NCBI RefSeq assembly: GCF_000016505.1
Contig: NC_009706.1
Coordinates: 3,472,001 to 3,536,000, forward strand
Length of the DNA: 64,000 bases
Direction of reading: 5' to 3'
DNA from: Clostridium kluyveri DSM 555
GTDB taxonomy: Bacteria; Bacillota; Clostridia; Clostridiales; Clostridiaceae
The position numbers and the translations under genes were made by a program. Below the pieces are notes generated by a model that was not told where the DNA came from, ran no database searches, and saw only the letters and a list, made by a program, of their open reading frames with translations. Of the stretch, positions 46,040 to 57,477 are shown piece by piece (position 1 is the stretch's first letter; the number at the start of each line of letters is the position of its first letter).

Positions 46040-46573
46040 TTATGGATTATCCGAGTCAATTAAGCACTCTTTTATACAGCTCAATTTTTCTCTATGTTTT
46101 GACCCAATCAATTCCATAAATGCACAATATTTGTCTACAAAAGATACTATGAAAGCTTCTTTATATTTTGGTAATTCCAAGGTTAAAGGCCACATATGTT
46201 TTTCTATAATATCATTTTCAATATCATTTAAAATAAAATATTTATTTGAATTTTTCAGTGCTGTAGCTGGATGGGTAAACCCATGCATTCCATTTTGCGG
46301 TTTTGAAATATGCCAATCATATAGAAAGAAATCATGAAGCAGTCCACCTCTTGCGGCTGCCATATAGTCAAACCCTAAAAATTTACAAATTATATAACTG
46401 TAATATGATACATTAACACAATGTGAAAGACATGATATGTCACCATGTTGTATGAACTTTTCCATTGAACGTACAACAGGGGTATTTACTAAATCAATAA
46501 CAACTTCCTTGTATTCGTTATAACTACTGTAGTCTATTTTTAAGTTCCATTTTGATTTTATCAATTCTATCAT
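46040..46573 (-). CDS. HD-domain protein
   Basis: 177 residues. Metal-binding His and Asp in LSHCVNVSYYSYIICKFLG and GGLLHDFFLYDW, then HGFTHP, fit the HD phosphohydrolase fold. Its substrate is unknown (nucleotides or phospho-lipids are both possible). It begins inside the end of the CmpB-like gene (50 bp overlap) after AGGAG, which implies coupled translation. Confidence 0.75.
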   Translation of the reverse strand: MIELIKSKWNLKIDYSSYNEYKEVVIDLVNTPVVRSMEKFIQHGDISCLSHCVNVSYYSYIICKFLGFDYMAAARGGLLHDFFLYDWHISKPQNGMHGFTHPATALKNSNKYFILNDIENDIIEKHMWPLTLELPKYKEAFIVSFVDKYCAFMELIGSKHREKLSCIKECLIDSDNP

Positions 46574-47246
46574 TTAAAATACTCCTAATATCACGATTTA
46601 TTATGCCGGCATTTAAAATCATTAATCGAGGATATGCTCTAAATATTCTTTGATATTTTAATATTTTTTGATAATATTTATTTATAGTAAAATTGGAATA
46701 ATTGAAAATAACTTTTTTCAAGTCTAATGCATCAATTATTGACTTAATTGTATCCATTATAAAATACGAAATTAAAATTAAAGAATAATATAATTTTATC
46801 TGAACTGGAATATTAATAACTTCCTGTAAAATTAAAGGATGTATTACCTGTATCAATATAAATCCAAGTAATCCCCAAAGAAGTGAATATTTCAAACAAA
46901 TATAGCCATGGAGATTTGCAAAGTTATCACTGTAATCCCACCATTTACAATTAAAAATCAATTCCAGAACAAATCCAGTTAAATATTCCAATGCAGAAAC
47001 CAGAATAATTGAAAGTAAAATACTTACAAATGTGGATAAATAGTAATTTTTCATGTTCATAGTTATTAATGAAGAGAATTTAATAATTAATATGGCTGCG
47101 AATCCATATATTGGACAAAAACAAGCTGTCAGAAAACCTCTGTTAATAAGCTTTCTCTCCTTTATACTCACAAAAGCCGTTTCAAGAACCCATCCCAAAA
47201 AAGAATAAATTACAAAATATAAAAACAAATTAGTGAATTCTATCAT
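46524..47246 (-). CDS. CmpB-like membrane protein (putative ABC-transporter type IV, PF06541 family)
   Basis: 240 residues, with five to six hydrophobic segments. FLGWVLETAFVSIKERKLINRG then CPIYGFAAILI is the family signature, and LEYLTGFVLELIFNCKWWDYSD the second conserved block. The family is called ABC_trans_CmpB but its function is not established. A basic C-terminal tail reaches the cytoplasm. The start is the ATG at 47244-47246 after AAGGAGG; a longer frame upstream is unlikely. It overlaps the HD gene by 50 bp. Confidence 0.8.
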   Translation of the reverse strand: MIEFTNLFLYFVIYSFLGWVLETAFVSIKERKLINRGFLTACFCPIYGFAAILIIKFSSLITMNMKNYYLSTFVSILLSIILVSALEYLTGFVLELIFNCKWWDYSDNFANLHGYICLKYSLLWGLLGFILIQVIHPLILQEVINIPVQIKLYYSLILISYFIMDTIKSIIDALDLKKVIFNYSNFTINKYYQKILKYQRIFRAYPRLMILNAGIINRDIRSILNDRIDKIKMELKNRLQ

Positions 47247-47277
47247 AAAAATGAAACCTCCTTCTATTCTATTTTTA

Positions 47278-48966
47278 CTATTTAAATCCATTTGACCTAA
47301 ACATAGATATGATCAGTCCTAAAATGATAATTCCTGCAATGATTAGTCCAATTTTAAGTACCATAATATTTAAAATATACATTTCAGCTCCGTTTTTTGA
47401 ACTTAATCCTGAACCAATGATAATCCCTGCAATAATTATACTTACTGAAAGTAATACAATACTGAAAGAAATTCTATTAATATTCCTGTCAAACTTTTTT
47501 TGAATATTATCAATATTTTTCACTTCAAATTTGGGAATAAAATCGTCTTCCTCCATTTTACTTAGAAAATCTAATACAACCAATGGTAATTCTACTAATA
47601 CCTCCTTGTAATCCAGAAGACTTTTACCTATATCACAGCTGATCTGCTTTGCAAAAAAGGATTGTTTAATCATTTTCTTTGCTATTGGTTTAGCTATAAC
47701 AAAACCATTCAAATCAGGTGCTAGTCTTTTTAATAAATCCTGAAGTAATATGAATGTCTTGGAAATTGATACAAATTCATGAGGTAATTTAATATCATTT
47801 AAGAATGCAATACTAAAAATATCATGAAAAATTTCACTAATTTTTATATCATTCCAAGACAATGTCATATATTTATCAATTATTTCTCCTAGCTCTATTT
47901 CAAATTTTTTAAAATTCTGTCTGCTTCTAACTGTACCCATATCAATAAATGATTTAATAATCTTTCTTTTATCTTTCAGGGCAATACCCACAAAGAAATC
48001 GGCCATTATCCTTTTTCTCTCTTCTCCCAGTCTACATACAATGCCAAAATCTAAAAATACTATCCTTCCATCTGATAAAACAAGAAGATTTCCCGGGTGG
48101 GGATCTCCATGGAAAAATCCATCCCGGAATATCTGATTACATATTGATTCAGAAATCTTTTTAGCTAACATTTTTTTATCTAGCCCAGCTTTATCTAACT
48201 CATCAAATTTGTCTATTTTTATACCGTCAACGTATTCCATCGTAAGTACACGCTTTGATGTATAAATCCACTTAATTTCTGGAGCCTTTATACTTTTATC
48301 TTGTTTACAATTATTTCTAAATATTTCAGTATTTTCACCCTCTTTTATAAAATCAAGTTCACCTTTAATGTTATTCTCAAATTCAAGGGCCATACTTTTA
48401 AAGTCATATAATTTACCATACTTTGTATAGTGATTAATGAAATTAGATATATCTTTTAAAATTTTCAAATCAAGAGAAATATCCTTCTCTATCTTAGGCC
48501 GTTGAATCTTAACAGCTACGTCTTTTCCGGAGTTTAATCTGGCACGATGCACTTGAGATATAGATGCAGCAGCTAAAGGATTTTTATCAAATTCTTTATA
48601 TATATTTTCAATCTTTTCATTAAATTCTGTTTCAATCATTAGTTTTACATCTGAAAAAGAAAAAGGCTTCACAGAATCTTGAAGTTTTTTAAGTTCTTCG
48701 ATAATATCCTTTGGAAAAATGTCTTCTCTGGTACTTAGAAACTGTCCTAATTTTATAAATACAGGTCCAAGTTCTTCAAATGCTAACCTTAGTCTTTCAC
48801 CTCTAGAAAATTTAATATTGACCATTTTATCATTTGAAGCGGTTTTTTTTATATTTAGATGCTTTAATATTCCAATTTTTTCCATAATTAATCCAAAACC
48901 ATATTTCAGAAGAATGTTTACAATTTGTTTATACCTTTTAACAGCTTTATTAGAGTTTATTTTCAT
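47278..48966 (-). CDS. ABC1/UbiB (AarF) atypical kinase family protein
   Basis: 562 residues. Family motifs: KLGQ (72-75, the KxGQ loop), the Ala-rich loop AAAS (132-135) in place of a Gly-rich loop, Lys153 in AVKIQRP, HGDPHPGN (286-293) and DFG (306-308). Two membrane helices lie at the C-terminus (about 505-525 and 535-556). UbiB-type proteins bind ATP and act on isoprenoid-lipid metabolism or extraction of lipids from membranes. Clostridia generally lack ubiquinone, so the role here is something else. Its ribosome binding site is weak. Confidence 0.88.
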   Translation of the reverse strand: MKINSNKAVKRYKQIVNILLKYGFGLIMEKIGILKHLNIKKTASNDKMVNIKFSRGERLRLAFEELGPVFIKLGQFLSTREDIFPKDIIEELKKLQDSVKPFSFSDVKLMIETEFNEKIENIYKEFDKNPLAAASISQVHRARLNSGKDVAVKIQRPKIEKDISLDLKILKDISNFINHYTKYGKLYDFKSMALEFENNIKGELDFIKEGENTEIFRNNCKQDKSIKAPEIKWIYTSKRVLTMEYVDGIKIDKFDELDKAGLDKKMLAKKISESICNQIFRDGFFHGDPHPGNLLVLSDGRIVFLDFGIVCRLGEERKRIMADFFVGIALKDKRKIIKSFIDMGTVRSRQNFKKFEIELGEIIDKYMTLSWNDIKISEIFHDIFSIAFLNDIKLPHEFVSISKTFILLQDLLKRLAPDLNGFVIAKPIAKKMIKQSFFAKQISCDIGKSLLDYKEVLVELPLVVLDFLSKMEEDDFIPKFEVKNIDNIQKKFDRNINRISFSIVLLSVSIIIAGIIIGSGLSSKNGAEMYILNIMVLKIGLIIAGIIILGLIISMFRSNGFK

Positions 48967-49079
48967 ATAATATCAATCCCAAATCATATAGCATAATTGT
49001 CTTTGTTAAATAAACTTTTTAAAATTGTGTTTCTAAATCAAACGTCCGTATTAATAATTTTAAATGGAAAATTGGATCA

Positions 49080-49418
49080 TTATTCAACTTTATTCTCATC
49101 CATTGCCTTAAGATCATTAAATGCTATTTTTAGTTGTTCTTTTATAATATCCTTTATTTCATCTTTTGAAACTATGTCTTCTTTTCTGGCAATATTCATA
49201 CTGTTTAACACTTCAGCAACTTCATCTTTAACAATACTTTTTATCTGAGCCCTTTGTTCCTCACCTTTTTTTACCAAATCATAGGTAAATTGATGTGCAT
49301 CTTTTTTTGCTATTTCTCCTTTGTTAACAAGCTTATCAACCATTTCTTCGATTTTTTCTCTTGAATATATAAGCGTACCTATTCCTAAATCAATTGATTT
49401 TTCAAATATATTGGCCAT
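49080..49418 (-). CDS. Phasin-like coiled-coil protein
   Basis: 112 residues. After a short hydrophobic start (FEKSIDLGIGTLIYS) the protein is all charged helix with heptads (KIEEMVDKLVNKGEIAKKDA). It resembles the PhaF/PhaI-like phasin-related proteins often beside UbiB genes in Firmicutes. It may coat lipid surfaces or act as an adaptor. First gene of the cluster. The ATG follows AAAGGAGG, which abuts the palindrome at 49429-49447. Confidence 0.7.
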   Translation of the reverse strand: MANIFEKSIDLGIGTLIYSREKIEEMVDKLVNKGEIAKKDAHQFTYDLVKKGEEQRAQIKSIVKDEVAEVLNSMNIARKEDIVSKDEIKDIIKEQLKIAFNDLKAMDENKVE

Positions 49419-49428
49419 AAATGCCTCC

Positions 49429-49447
49429 TTTTAGTATTTTACTAAAA
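49429..49447. promoter_or_regulatory. 19-bp palindrome at the phasin-like gene start
   Basis: TTTTAGTA-TTT-TACTAAAA, a perfect 8+3+8 inverted repeat touching the ribosome binding site. It is either an operator or an mRNA hairpin controlling initiation. Confidence 0.5.
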
Positions 49448-49546
49448 TCTACGTATTAAAAACTCATTTATTTTTTGAATTTATAAATTGCTTATTTTGC
49501 CTTACTATTCTATTCCAAAATTAATTCGGACGATTGATTTAAAAGA

Positions 49547-49584
49547 ATTCTATCACACCATCTTTACTTTGTCAACACTGTTGA
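49547..49584 (-). promoter_or_regulatory. Sigma-A promoter of the phasin-UbiB cluster with overlapping operator
   Basis: TTGACA-N17-TAGAAT on the minus strand (49547-49575). The perfect inverted repeat TCAACA-C-TGTTGA (49572-49584) covers the -35 box and is a good candidate for a repressor site. Confidence 0.75.
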
Positions 49585-49647
49585 TACTGACTAAAAAAGT
49601 ATTTCAATTTAACATTAAATTTTACTAAACCGATTTATATAAATTTT

Positions 49648-50226
49648 TTATTCAAAGATTATTTTTATTGCATTTAATGATTCATCCATACTTTCTTCTG
49701 GATTAAGAACACTTTGAATGGCAGTGCCAATTAATGTTCCTAAAATCATTTTAGACAAGGCCTCTAAAGAATATCTTTTTTTATTATTTTCTCCAAAATA
49801 GTCCCTTACAATATATTTCTCAATCATATCCGATAAATTTATATACAAATTTTTAACTAATGTTATAAATGTTGAAGACCATAAAGCCATACCAGTTATA
49901 TCATAAAGCACTTTAAATAGCTCTGGTTGCTCGGCTAATATCTTGCGAAAATAATTAATTATGTTTGTAAGCTTCTCTACAGCAGTATTACCTTTTATTA
50001 ATTCTTGTTCTATTTCAGTTAAATATTTTTTAGATAAAACCTTAATTATTTCTGTAAATAATCCCTCTTTATTCTTATAATAGTAATTTAACTGACTCAA
50101 AACTACTCCTGCCTCGTCTGCTATATCTCTTAAAGATACATTTGCATAACCCTTTAAAGCTATACAGTTAAATGCTGCATTAAGTATCCTTTGTGATTGA
50201 CTTACATTTTCCACTTCATTTGTCAT
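49648..50226 (-). CDS. TetR-family transcriptional regulator
   Basis: 192 residues. The helix-turn-helix is in the first 60 residues (RILNAAFNCIALKGYANVSL then YYYKNKEGLFTEI). The C-terminal ligand domain is of unknown specificity. It precedes the phasin-UbiB cluster in the same direction by 229 bp, with a separate promoter in between, and is the natural candidate for its repressor. The ATG follows GGGGGATATAAG. Confidence 0.88.
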   Translation of the reverse strand: MTNEVENVSQSQRILNAAFNCIALKGYANVSLRDIADEAGVVLSQLNYYYKNKEGLFTEIIKVLSKKYLTEIEQELIKGNTAVEKLTNIINYFRKILAEQPELFKVLYDITGMALWSSTFITLVKNLYINLSDMIEKYIVRDYFGENNKKRYSLEALSKMILGTLIGTAIQSVLNPEESMDESLNAIKIIFE

Positions 50227-50258
50227 TCTTATATCCCCCCACTTTATATTAGTTTATT

Positions 50259-50280
50259 AAACATATTATAAACTATGTTT
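50259..50280. promoter_or_regulatory. Inverted repeat upstream of the TetR gene
   Basis: AAACATA-N8-TATGTTT, a 22-bp inverted repeat 33 bp before the start codon, suitable as an autoregulatory site. It does not match the palindromes at 49429 or 49572, so which is the real operator is open. Confidence 0.45.
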
Positions 50281-50375
50281 GATTGATAAATCAATTTCTT
50301 CAAATATTATGTTTCACAATCTTTTATTTTCTAATTTAATTTCATATATTAATTCATAAGGAAATAGATTTGGGG

Positions 50376-50400
50376 AAAAGGTCAAACATCTTGACCTTTT
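50376..50400 (-). terminator. Terminator of ligA
   Basis: AAAAGGTCAA and TTGACCTTTT form a strong hairpin 45 bases after the ligA stop. Confidence 0.65.
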
Positions 50401-50444
50401 GTTTAAAAGCCTATCTGGCATCCAAGTTGAAACCCATATTGAAT

Positions 50445-52618
<2,174 letters not shown>

Positions 52619-52689
52619 AAATGCTCTCCCTTCTCAGCTTGATCATCCTTTAAAGGAACTAAATTAAAGTTCTATACATTCTGTATATT

Positions 52690-54927
52690 TTATACCGCCT
52701 CCAGTGGAACTACACCGTACATTAAATTTTTTATTCCCATATTGTCAAAAACTATGGTAAGCTTTATATCCTCATCCTTCTTGGATATACTCACAATAGT
52801 ACCTACTCCAAATTTTTTGTGTTTTACTTTTATTCCTTCTTTTATATTTTCTGGTTTTAAATAATTACCTTGAGGAATATTATCTACAGATAAACTTTCT
52901 CTTTTAGGAGGTATATTATTTAAGATTCCTTTTTTCCCATATGAAAATATATTTTTACTTAAAGATCTATTTACAAAATTATTAATATCTGATTTTCTGA
53001 AATTATCATATTCTTTTAATTCATCAGATATTTCATCTATAAAGTCAGACTGTTTATAAGATACCATCTTGCCAAATACTCTTCTTGTATCAGCAAATGT
53101 CATATAAACATTTTCTTTTGCCCTTGTTATCCCCACATAACAAAGTCTTCTTGACTCTTCCATCTCCTTAGGATTATCTAAGGACTGTATTCCTGGAAAT
53201 ATTCCATTTTCCATTCCAACCATGAAGACTACAGGAAATTCCAAACCTTTTGCACTATGTACTGTCATAAGTACCACTGAATCTGCATTATTATCAAAAT
53301 TATCTATATCGGAAACCAGTGTTACCTTTTCTAAAAATGCAGAAAGAGACGTATCTTCCGAAGTAACTTCAAATTCCACAGCTGCAGATACCAATTCTTT
53401 AAGATTTTCTATCCTACTTATACTGTCTGGCTCTTTTGAGTGTTTCAATTCTTCCAAATACCCTGTAGTATTCAATATCTCTTTTATTAGTTCAGATACA
53501 GAAATTTTATCCCTGCTTTTTATAAAACTATTTATAAGACTCACAAATTTTTTTATGGAATTAATACTTCTTTGTGTCAAATTCATGCTTTTATCAATAT
53601 CTAAAAGGGCATTGTATATTGATTCATCCATAGAATCTGCAAAGCTTTGTATTTTTTGTATTGTAGCCTCTCCGATATTTCTCTTAGGTACATTTATTAT
53701 TCTTCTCAAACTTACATTATCTAAAGGATTATTTATAAACTTCAAATAAGCCAAAATATCTTTTATTTCTTTTCTGTCATAAAATTTCAATCCTCCAATA
53801 ATTCTATAAGGTATATTAGATTTCATAAAAACATCTTCAAATATACGGGATTGAACATTTTTTCTATAAAGCACTGCAAAATCCCTATAATGTTTATCTT
53901 TATCTATATTTAAAATTTCCTTAATCCGGGATGCTATATATCTCCCTTCATCTATATCTGTGGTAGCTCTATATAATTTTATTTTATCCCCACTGTCATT
54001 TGCAGTTTTAAGTACTTTCTGCTTTCTATGAAAATTATTACTTATCACATCATTAGCGGCCTTTAATATATTGGCTTTTGATCTATAGTTTTGTTCCAAC
54101 TTTATAACCTTGGAATTTATATAATCATTCTCAAAATTTAAAATATTTTCTACATCCGCACCTCTCCATGCATAAATACACTGATCGTCATCCCCTACTA
54201 CGCATATATTTTTCTCTACCTGGGCTAATAATCTTATAAACTCATATTGTGACTTATTGGTGTCTTGATATTCATCTACCATTATATATTTAAATTTTCT
54301 CTGATAAAATTCAAGTACATCTGGATGTTCTTTAAAAAGCTGTACCGTTTTAAATATAAGATCGTCAAAATCTAAAGCATTGTTTTCTTTAAGCTTCTTT
54401 TGATACATTACATATACATCTGCTATTTTATTCATTCTAAAATTGCCTTCATTTTCCTTTTTGAACCTATCTTGTGATATAAGATTATCCTTTTGCCTAC
54501 TAATCCTATTTATTATTTCCTTATCAGTTATACTATCATCCATATTTAATTCCTTCATACACTGCTTTATGAGTACTTTTTGATCATAGCTGTCATATAT
54601 GGCGAAATTCCTATTGTATCCAAGCTTATCTATTTCTCTTCTCAATATTCTCACACAGCTTGAATGAAATGTGGATACCCACATGCTGTCCACTTCATCC
54701 CCTACCAGTTTTCTTATTCTATCTTTCATTTCTCCCGCAGCCTTATTTGTAAAAGTTATGGCCAATATTTTAGAGGGATATATATTTAAATCTTTAATCA
54801 TATGAGCTATTCTATAAGTTAAAACTCTAGTCTTGCCAGAACCTGCTCCAGCTAAAATCAATAATGGACCTTCTACAGTTGTCACCGCTTCATATTGCTC
54901 TTTATTTAAAAGATTCTTTAAATCCAT
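52690..54927 (-). CDS. pcrA: UvrD/PcrA-type ATP-dependent DNA helicase
   Basis: 745 residues, superfamily 1A. Motifs: GAGSGKTRVLTYRIA (Walker A), FTNKAAGEM, VDEYQDTN, DDDQCIYAWRGA, LEQNYRS, TVHSAKGLEFPVVF and VGITRAKE. The C-terminal part (KVKHKKFGVGTIVSI) is the Tudor-like RNA-polymerase-binding domain typical of PcrA. It unwinds DNA 3'-5' in repair. The start is the ATG at 54925-54927 after AGGAGTGGG; a longer frame upstream is unlikely. It precedes the ligA pair by 72 bp. Confidence 0.94.
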   Translation of the reverse strand: MDLKNLLNKEQYEAVTTVEGPLLILAGAGSGKTRVLTYRIAHMIKDLNIYPSKILAITFTNKAAGEMKDRIRKLVGDEVDSMWVSTFHSSCVRILRREIDKLGYNRNFAIYDSYDQKVLIKQCMKELNMDDSITDKEIINRISRQKDNLISQDRFKKENEGNFRMNKIADVYVMYQKKLKENNALDFDDLIFKTVQLFKEHPDVLEFYQRKFKYIMVDEYQDTNKSQYEFIRLLAQVEKNICVVGDDDQCIYAWRGADVENILNFENDYINSKVIKLEQNYRSKANILKAANDVISNNFHRKQKVLKTANDSGDKIKLYRATTDIDEGRYIASRIKEILNIDKDKHYRDFAVLYRKNVQSRIFEDVFMKSNIPYRIIGGLKFYDRKEIKDILAYLKFINNPLDNVSLRRIINVPKRNIGEATIQKIQSFADSMDESIYNALLDIDKSMNLTQRSINSIKKFVSLINSFIKSRDKISVSELIKEILNTTGYLEELKHSKEPDSISRIENLKELVSAAVEFEVTSEDTSLSAFLEKVTLVSDIDNFDNNADSVVLMTVHSAKGLEFPVVFMVGMENGIFPGIQSLDNPKEMEESRRLCYVGITRAKENVYMTFADTRRVFGKMVSYKQSDFIDEISDELKEYDNFRKSDINNFVNRSLSKNIFSYGKKGILNNIPPKRESLSVDNIPQGNYLKPENIKEGIKVKHKKFGVGTIVSISKKDEDIKLTIVFDNMGIKNLMYGVVPLEAV

Positions 54928-55113
54928 AAAAACCCACTCCTGTTTTATATACACTTTTATTATTAAAATTTTTTCACGTTCCGTTTATAGTATGTAAAAA
55001 TCAATCATACAAGTGAAATTATATTTAATATTATATCATTTTAATGATTATTTAATCATATAATTAAACTTTGGTCATAAAAAATGTGCTGACATTTATC
55101 AACACATTTAAAA

Positions 55114-55416
55114 TTAAATATTACTATTTAATCTCTCCAATACAATTCTATATCCGTCACTTCCATAATTTAAGCATCTATTTACTCTACTTATAGTGGC
55201 AGTACTTGCACCAGTTGCAGATGCGATATCTAAATATGTTTTTTTGTTCTTCAACATCTTGGCTACCTGAAGTCTTTGTTCTAATGCTTTTATTTCATTT
55301 ATAGTACATATGTCATCGAAAAATCTATAACACTCTTCCTTTGTTTTTAGAGACAATACTGCCTCACACAGATAATCCATTGCCTTACTTTTTAACTTAG
55401 ATTCATAATCTCCCAT
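55114..55416 (-). CDS. yerC: YerC/YecD-family TrpR-like DNA-binding protein
   Basis: 100 residues. The helix-turn-helix region LKNKKTYLDIASATGASTAT then ISRVNRCLNYG matches the TrpR-related YerC family, regulators of unknown effector, usually next to pcrA in Firmicutes as here. The start is the ATG at 55414-55416 after AAGGAGTGGCGTTC; the in-frame GTG three codons upstream overlaps the site. Confidence 0.85.
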   Translation of the reverse strand: MGDYESKLKSKAMDYLCEAVLSLKTKEECYRFFDDICTINEIKALEQRLQVAKMLKNKKTYLDIASATGASTATISRVNRCLNYGSDGYRIVLERLNSNI

Positions 55417-55800
55417 GAACGCCACTCCTTATTCATGTACATTTTTTCTTTAATTTTATCATGTATTAAAACATTAATCTATAAAATCATAAATAATTTT
55501 GTGATATATCCTCATATATACAGATTTCCTACTTAAAAGAATATATTCTGATCATATATTACATTAAATTTATTCTTTCATTAGTATAAAAATTAAAAAA
55601 TAAAAAACAGCCCATTTGGGGTATAGGCTGTTTAGTAATAAATAAAAAGGGGGCTATTATTCCTTTATATTTATTTCTATATTTTAATTATAATAAAGCA
55701 AAGCAAAAATATCAAGCCTATACACTTATAATTTACTAATTTTACATATAATGCATGATATTTAACTTGCAGCACATATTATAATATGATTTTAATACAT
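55417..55800. other. Intergenic with one terminator
   Basis: About 380 AT-rich bases. Apart from the hairpin at 55602-55633 I see no gene. A yerC promoter is expected near 55440-55600 but is not clear. Confidence 0.35.
55602..55633 (-). terminator. Terminator of the pseudouridine synthase gene
   Basis: AAACAGCC (55605-55612) pairs with GGCTGTTT (55626-55633); TTTATTTTTT follows on the minus strand. Confidence 0.75.
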
Positions 55801-56517
55801 TCATATATTCTTTAACAGTTCAATCTCTTCCCCATATAACTCTCTGTATTCCCCTTCCTGAAGATTATCATCCAAACTTAAGGGTCCAAATTTTATTCTC
55901 TCTAGGTAAATTACATTTTTTCCCAAAGAATTAAACATTCTTTTAATCTGATGGAATTTTCCCTCTTGAACAGTTACCTCTACCCTGGCACCATTTTCAT
56001 CAGATTCTATAATTTTTAGTTCTGCCGGCATACAAGTATATTCATCTTTTAATACTATACCCATTTTAAATTTTCTAATGTCGTCCATATCTACTTTCTT
56101 ATCTATTTCTGCATAGTAAACTTTATCTACATGATTTTTGGGAGATATCAATCTGTGATTTAACTCTCCATCATTGGTAATAAGAAGTAATCCCTTAGTA
56201 TCCTTATCCAGTCTTCCTACAGGGAAAGGTTTAAATGCCTGATATTTAGGTTCTAAAATATCTATAACAGTTTCCTGATAATTGTCAAATGTTGCACATA
56301 CTACTCCTTCAGGTTTATTCATCAGTATATATATGTTCTTTTTATATTCCACAACAGTTTCCTCTACCTCTATTTTGCACTCATCGGGATCTATCTTCAT
56401 AGAGTTATCTTTTACCACTAAACCATCTATTTTTACTGCTCCACTTTTAACTATAGCTTTTACTTCTTTTCTAGTCCCATATCCCAAATTTGCTAATACC
56501 TTGTCTAATCTATCCAC
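55801..56517 (-). CDS. Pseudouridine synthase, RsuA/RluB/RluE family
   Basis: 238 residues. An S4 RNA-binding domain (RLDKVLANLGYGTRKEVKA) is followed by the catalytic domain, with Asp in GRLDKDTKGLLLITNDG and KVYYAEID. It converts a uridine of rRNA to pseudouridine. Whether it modifies 16S (RsuA) or 23S RNA (RluB) is not readable. The start is GTG 56517 after GGAGAGG. Its entire upstream gap is filled by repeat copy R6. Confidence 0.9.
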   Translation of the reverse strand: MDRLDKVLANLGYGTRKEVKAIVKSGAVKIDGLVVKDNSMKIDPDECKIEVEETVVEYKKNIYILMNKPEGVVCATFDNYQETVIDILEPKYQAFKPFPVGRLDKDTKGLLLITNDGELNHRLISPKNHVDKVYYAEIDKKVDMDDIRKFKMGIVLKDEYTCMPAELKIIESDENGARVEVTVQEGKFHQIKRMFNSLGKNVIYLERIKFGPLSLDDNLQEGEYRELYGEEIELLKNI

Positions 56518-56532
56518 AAAATCCTCTCCTTT

Positions 56533-56736
56533 TCATCTGAACACTAAAAACAGCTAATACTCCCATCCTCTTCAAAATGGGAGATAAACACTGCTGCGCA
56601 CCTGGATAAGTTCCTTCCTAAAGGATAACAACGTATTCTAAGTGCTAAAGGCACTAAGAATGCTGTTAATAAGGTTCAGATGAATAAAATTGGTATCTTA
56701 GAAGTAGACCTCACCTAAATCTAGGAATTACTTGAT
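56533..56736 (-). repeat. Dispersed hairpin repeat, copy R6 (minus orientation)
   Basis: Read on the minus strand it starts ATCAAGTAATTCCTAG, has a degenerate hairpin I, an intact hairpin II (CATTCTTAGTG/CACTTAGAATA), then CTTATCCAGGTGCGCAGCAG and the perfect hairpin CTCCCAT-N10-ATGGGAG. It supplies the last five codons and TAG of the transglycosylase gene and ends next to the ribosome binding site of the pseudouridine synthase gene. Confidence 0.7.
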
Positions 56737-57407
56737 TTTCCATAGTAATTCATAACTTTTTGCACATAATTTCTAGTCTCATAAGATAAATTTGAAATAT
56801 CCGAACTATTTTTTACCCCTTTATATTGCAAGGTTCCAGGCCCAGCATTATAGGCAGCCAGGGCCAGTTCTTTAGAATTTCCATACATATTCAACATATT
56901 CCTTAAATACTCAGTGCCCGCATCCACATTTTGATCTACATTATAAGCATCTGTCACTCCTAATTCACTGGCCGTTCCCGGCATAAGCTGCATAAGCCCC
57001 ATAGCTCCCGCAGAAGAAGTAGCTGTTGGATTAAAATCAGATTCTTGTTTTATAACTGCCATTATCAAATCCTTATCCACACCATACTTTTTAGATGCCT
57101 TTTCCACTGCTTCATCTATATCTGAAACACCACTTTTCAAATAATCTTTTACACTATTATAAGCAATATTCAGCCGCTGTCCTCCCCCATATCCTAGTTT
57201 GCTTAAATCTTCCTCTCCTAATGCAGCAAGCTTAGATATATCTATATTTCCATTACTATCAGATGCCGCCTTTAACAGACTTTCCATCATAATCTGAAAG
57301 GAATCCGAATCTCCAAAGGCCTGCTCAAATATCTGGGTCATCATCTGAAACTGTAATACCTTCTGTAAAGTTTTATCCTGATTATTATTTGTAACATTTA
57401 TACTCAT
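56721..57407 (-). CDS. Lytic transglycosylase (SLT domain)
   Basis: 228 residues. The catalytic domain is C-terminal (about 110-225): [20 protein letters not shown] with catalytic Glu, [10 protein letters not shown], and [12 protein letters not shown]. It cleaves peptidoglycan to 1,6-anhydro-muropeptides. The N-terminal 100 residues are helical and there is no signal peptide, so export may be through a flagellar or other route. The start is the ATG at 57405-57407 after GTAGGTGAG; a longer frame upstream has no site. The final KSSNS is encoded by repeat copy R6. Confidence 0.88.
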   Translation of the reverse strand: MSINVTNNNQDKTLQKVLQFQMMTQIFEQAFGDSDSFQIMMESLLKAASDSNGNIDISKLAALGEEDLSKLGYGGGQRLNIAYNSVKDYLKSGVSDIDEAVEKASKKYGVDKDLIMAVIKQESDFNPTATSSAGAMGLMQLMPGTASELGVTDAYNVDQNVDAGTEYLRNMLNMYGNSKELALAAYNAGPGTLQYKGVKNSSDISNLSYETRNYVQKVMNYYGKSSNS

Positions 57408-57477
57408 TTTCTCACCTACCCAAAAATACACTATGACTTTTATCGTACAGAAATATCTATACTTGAGCAAGTTAACT

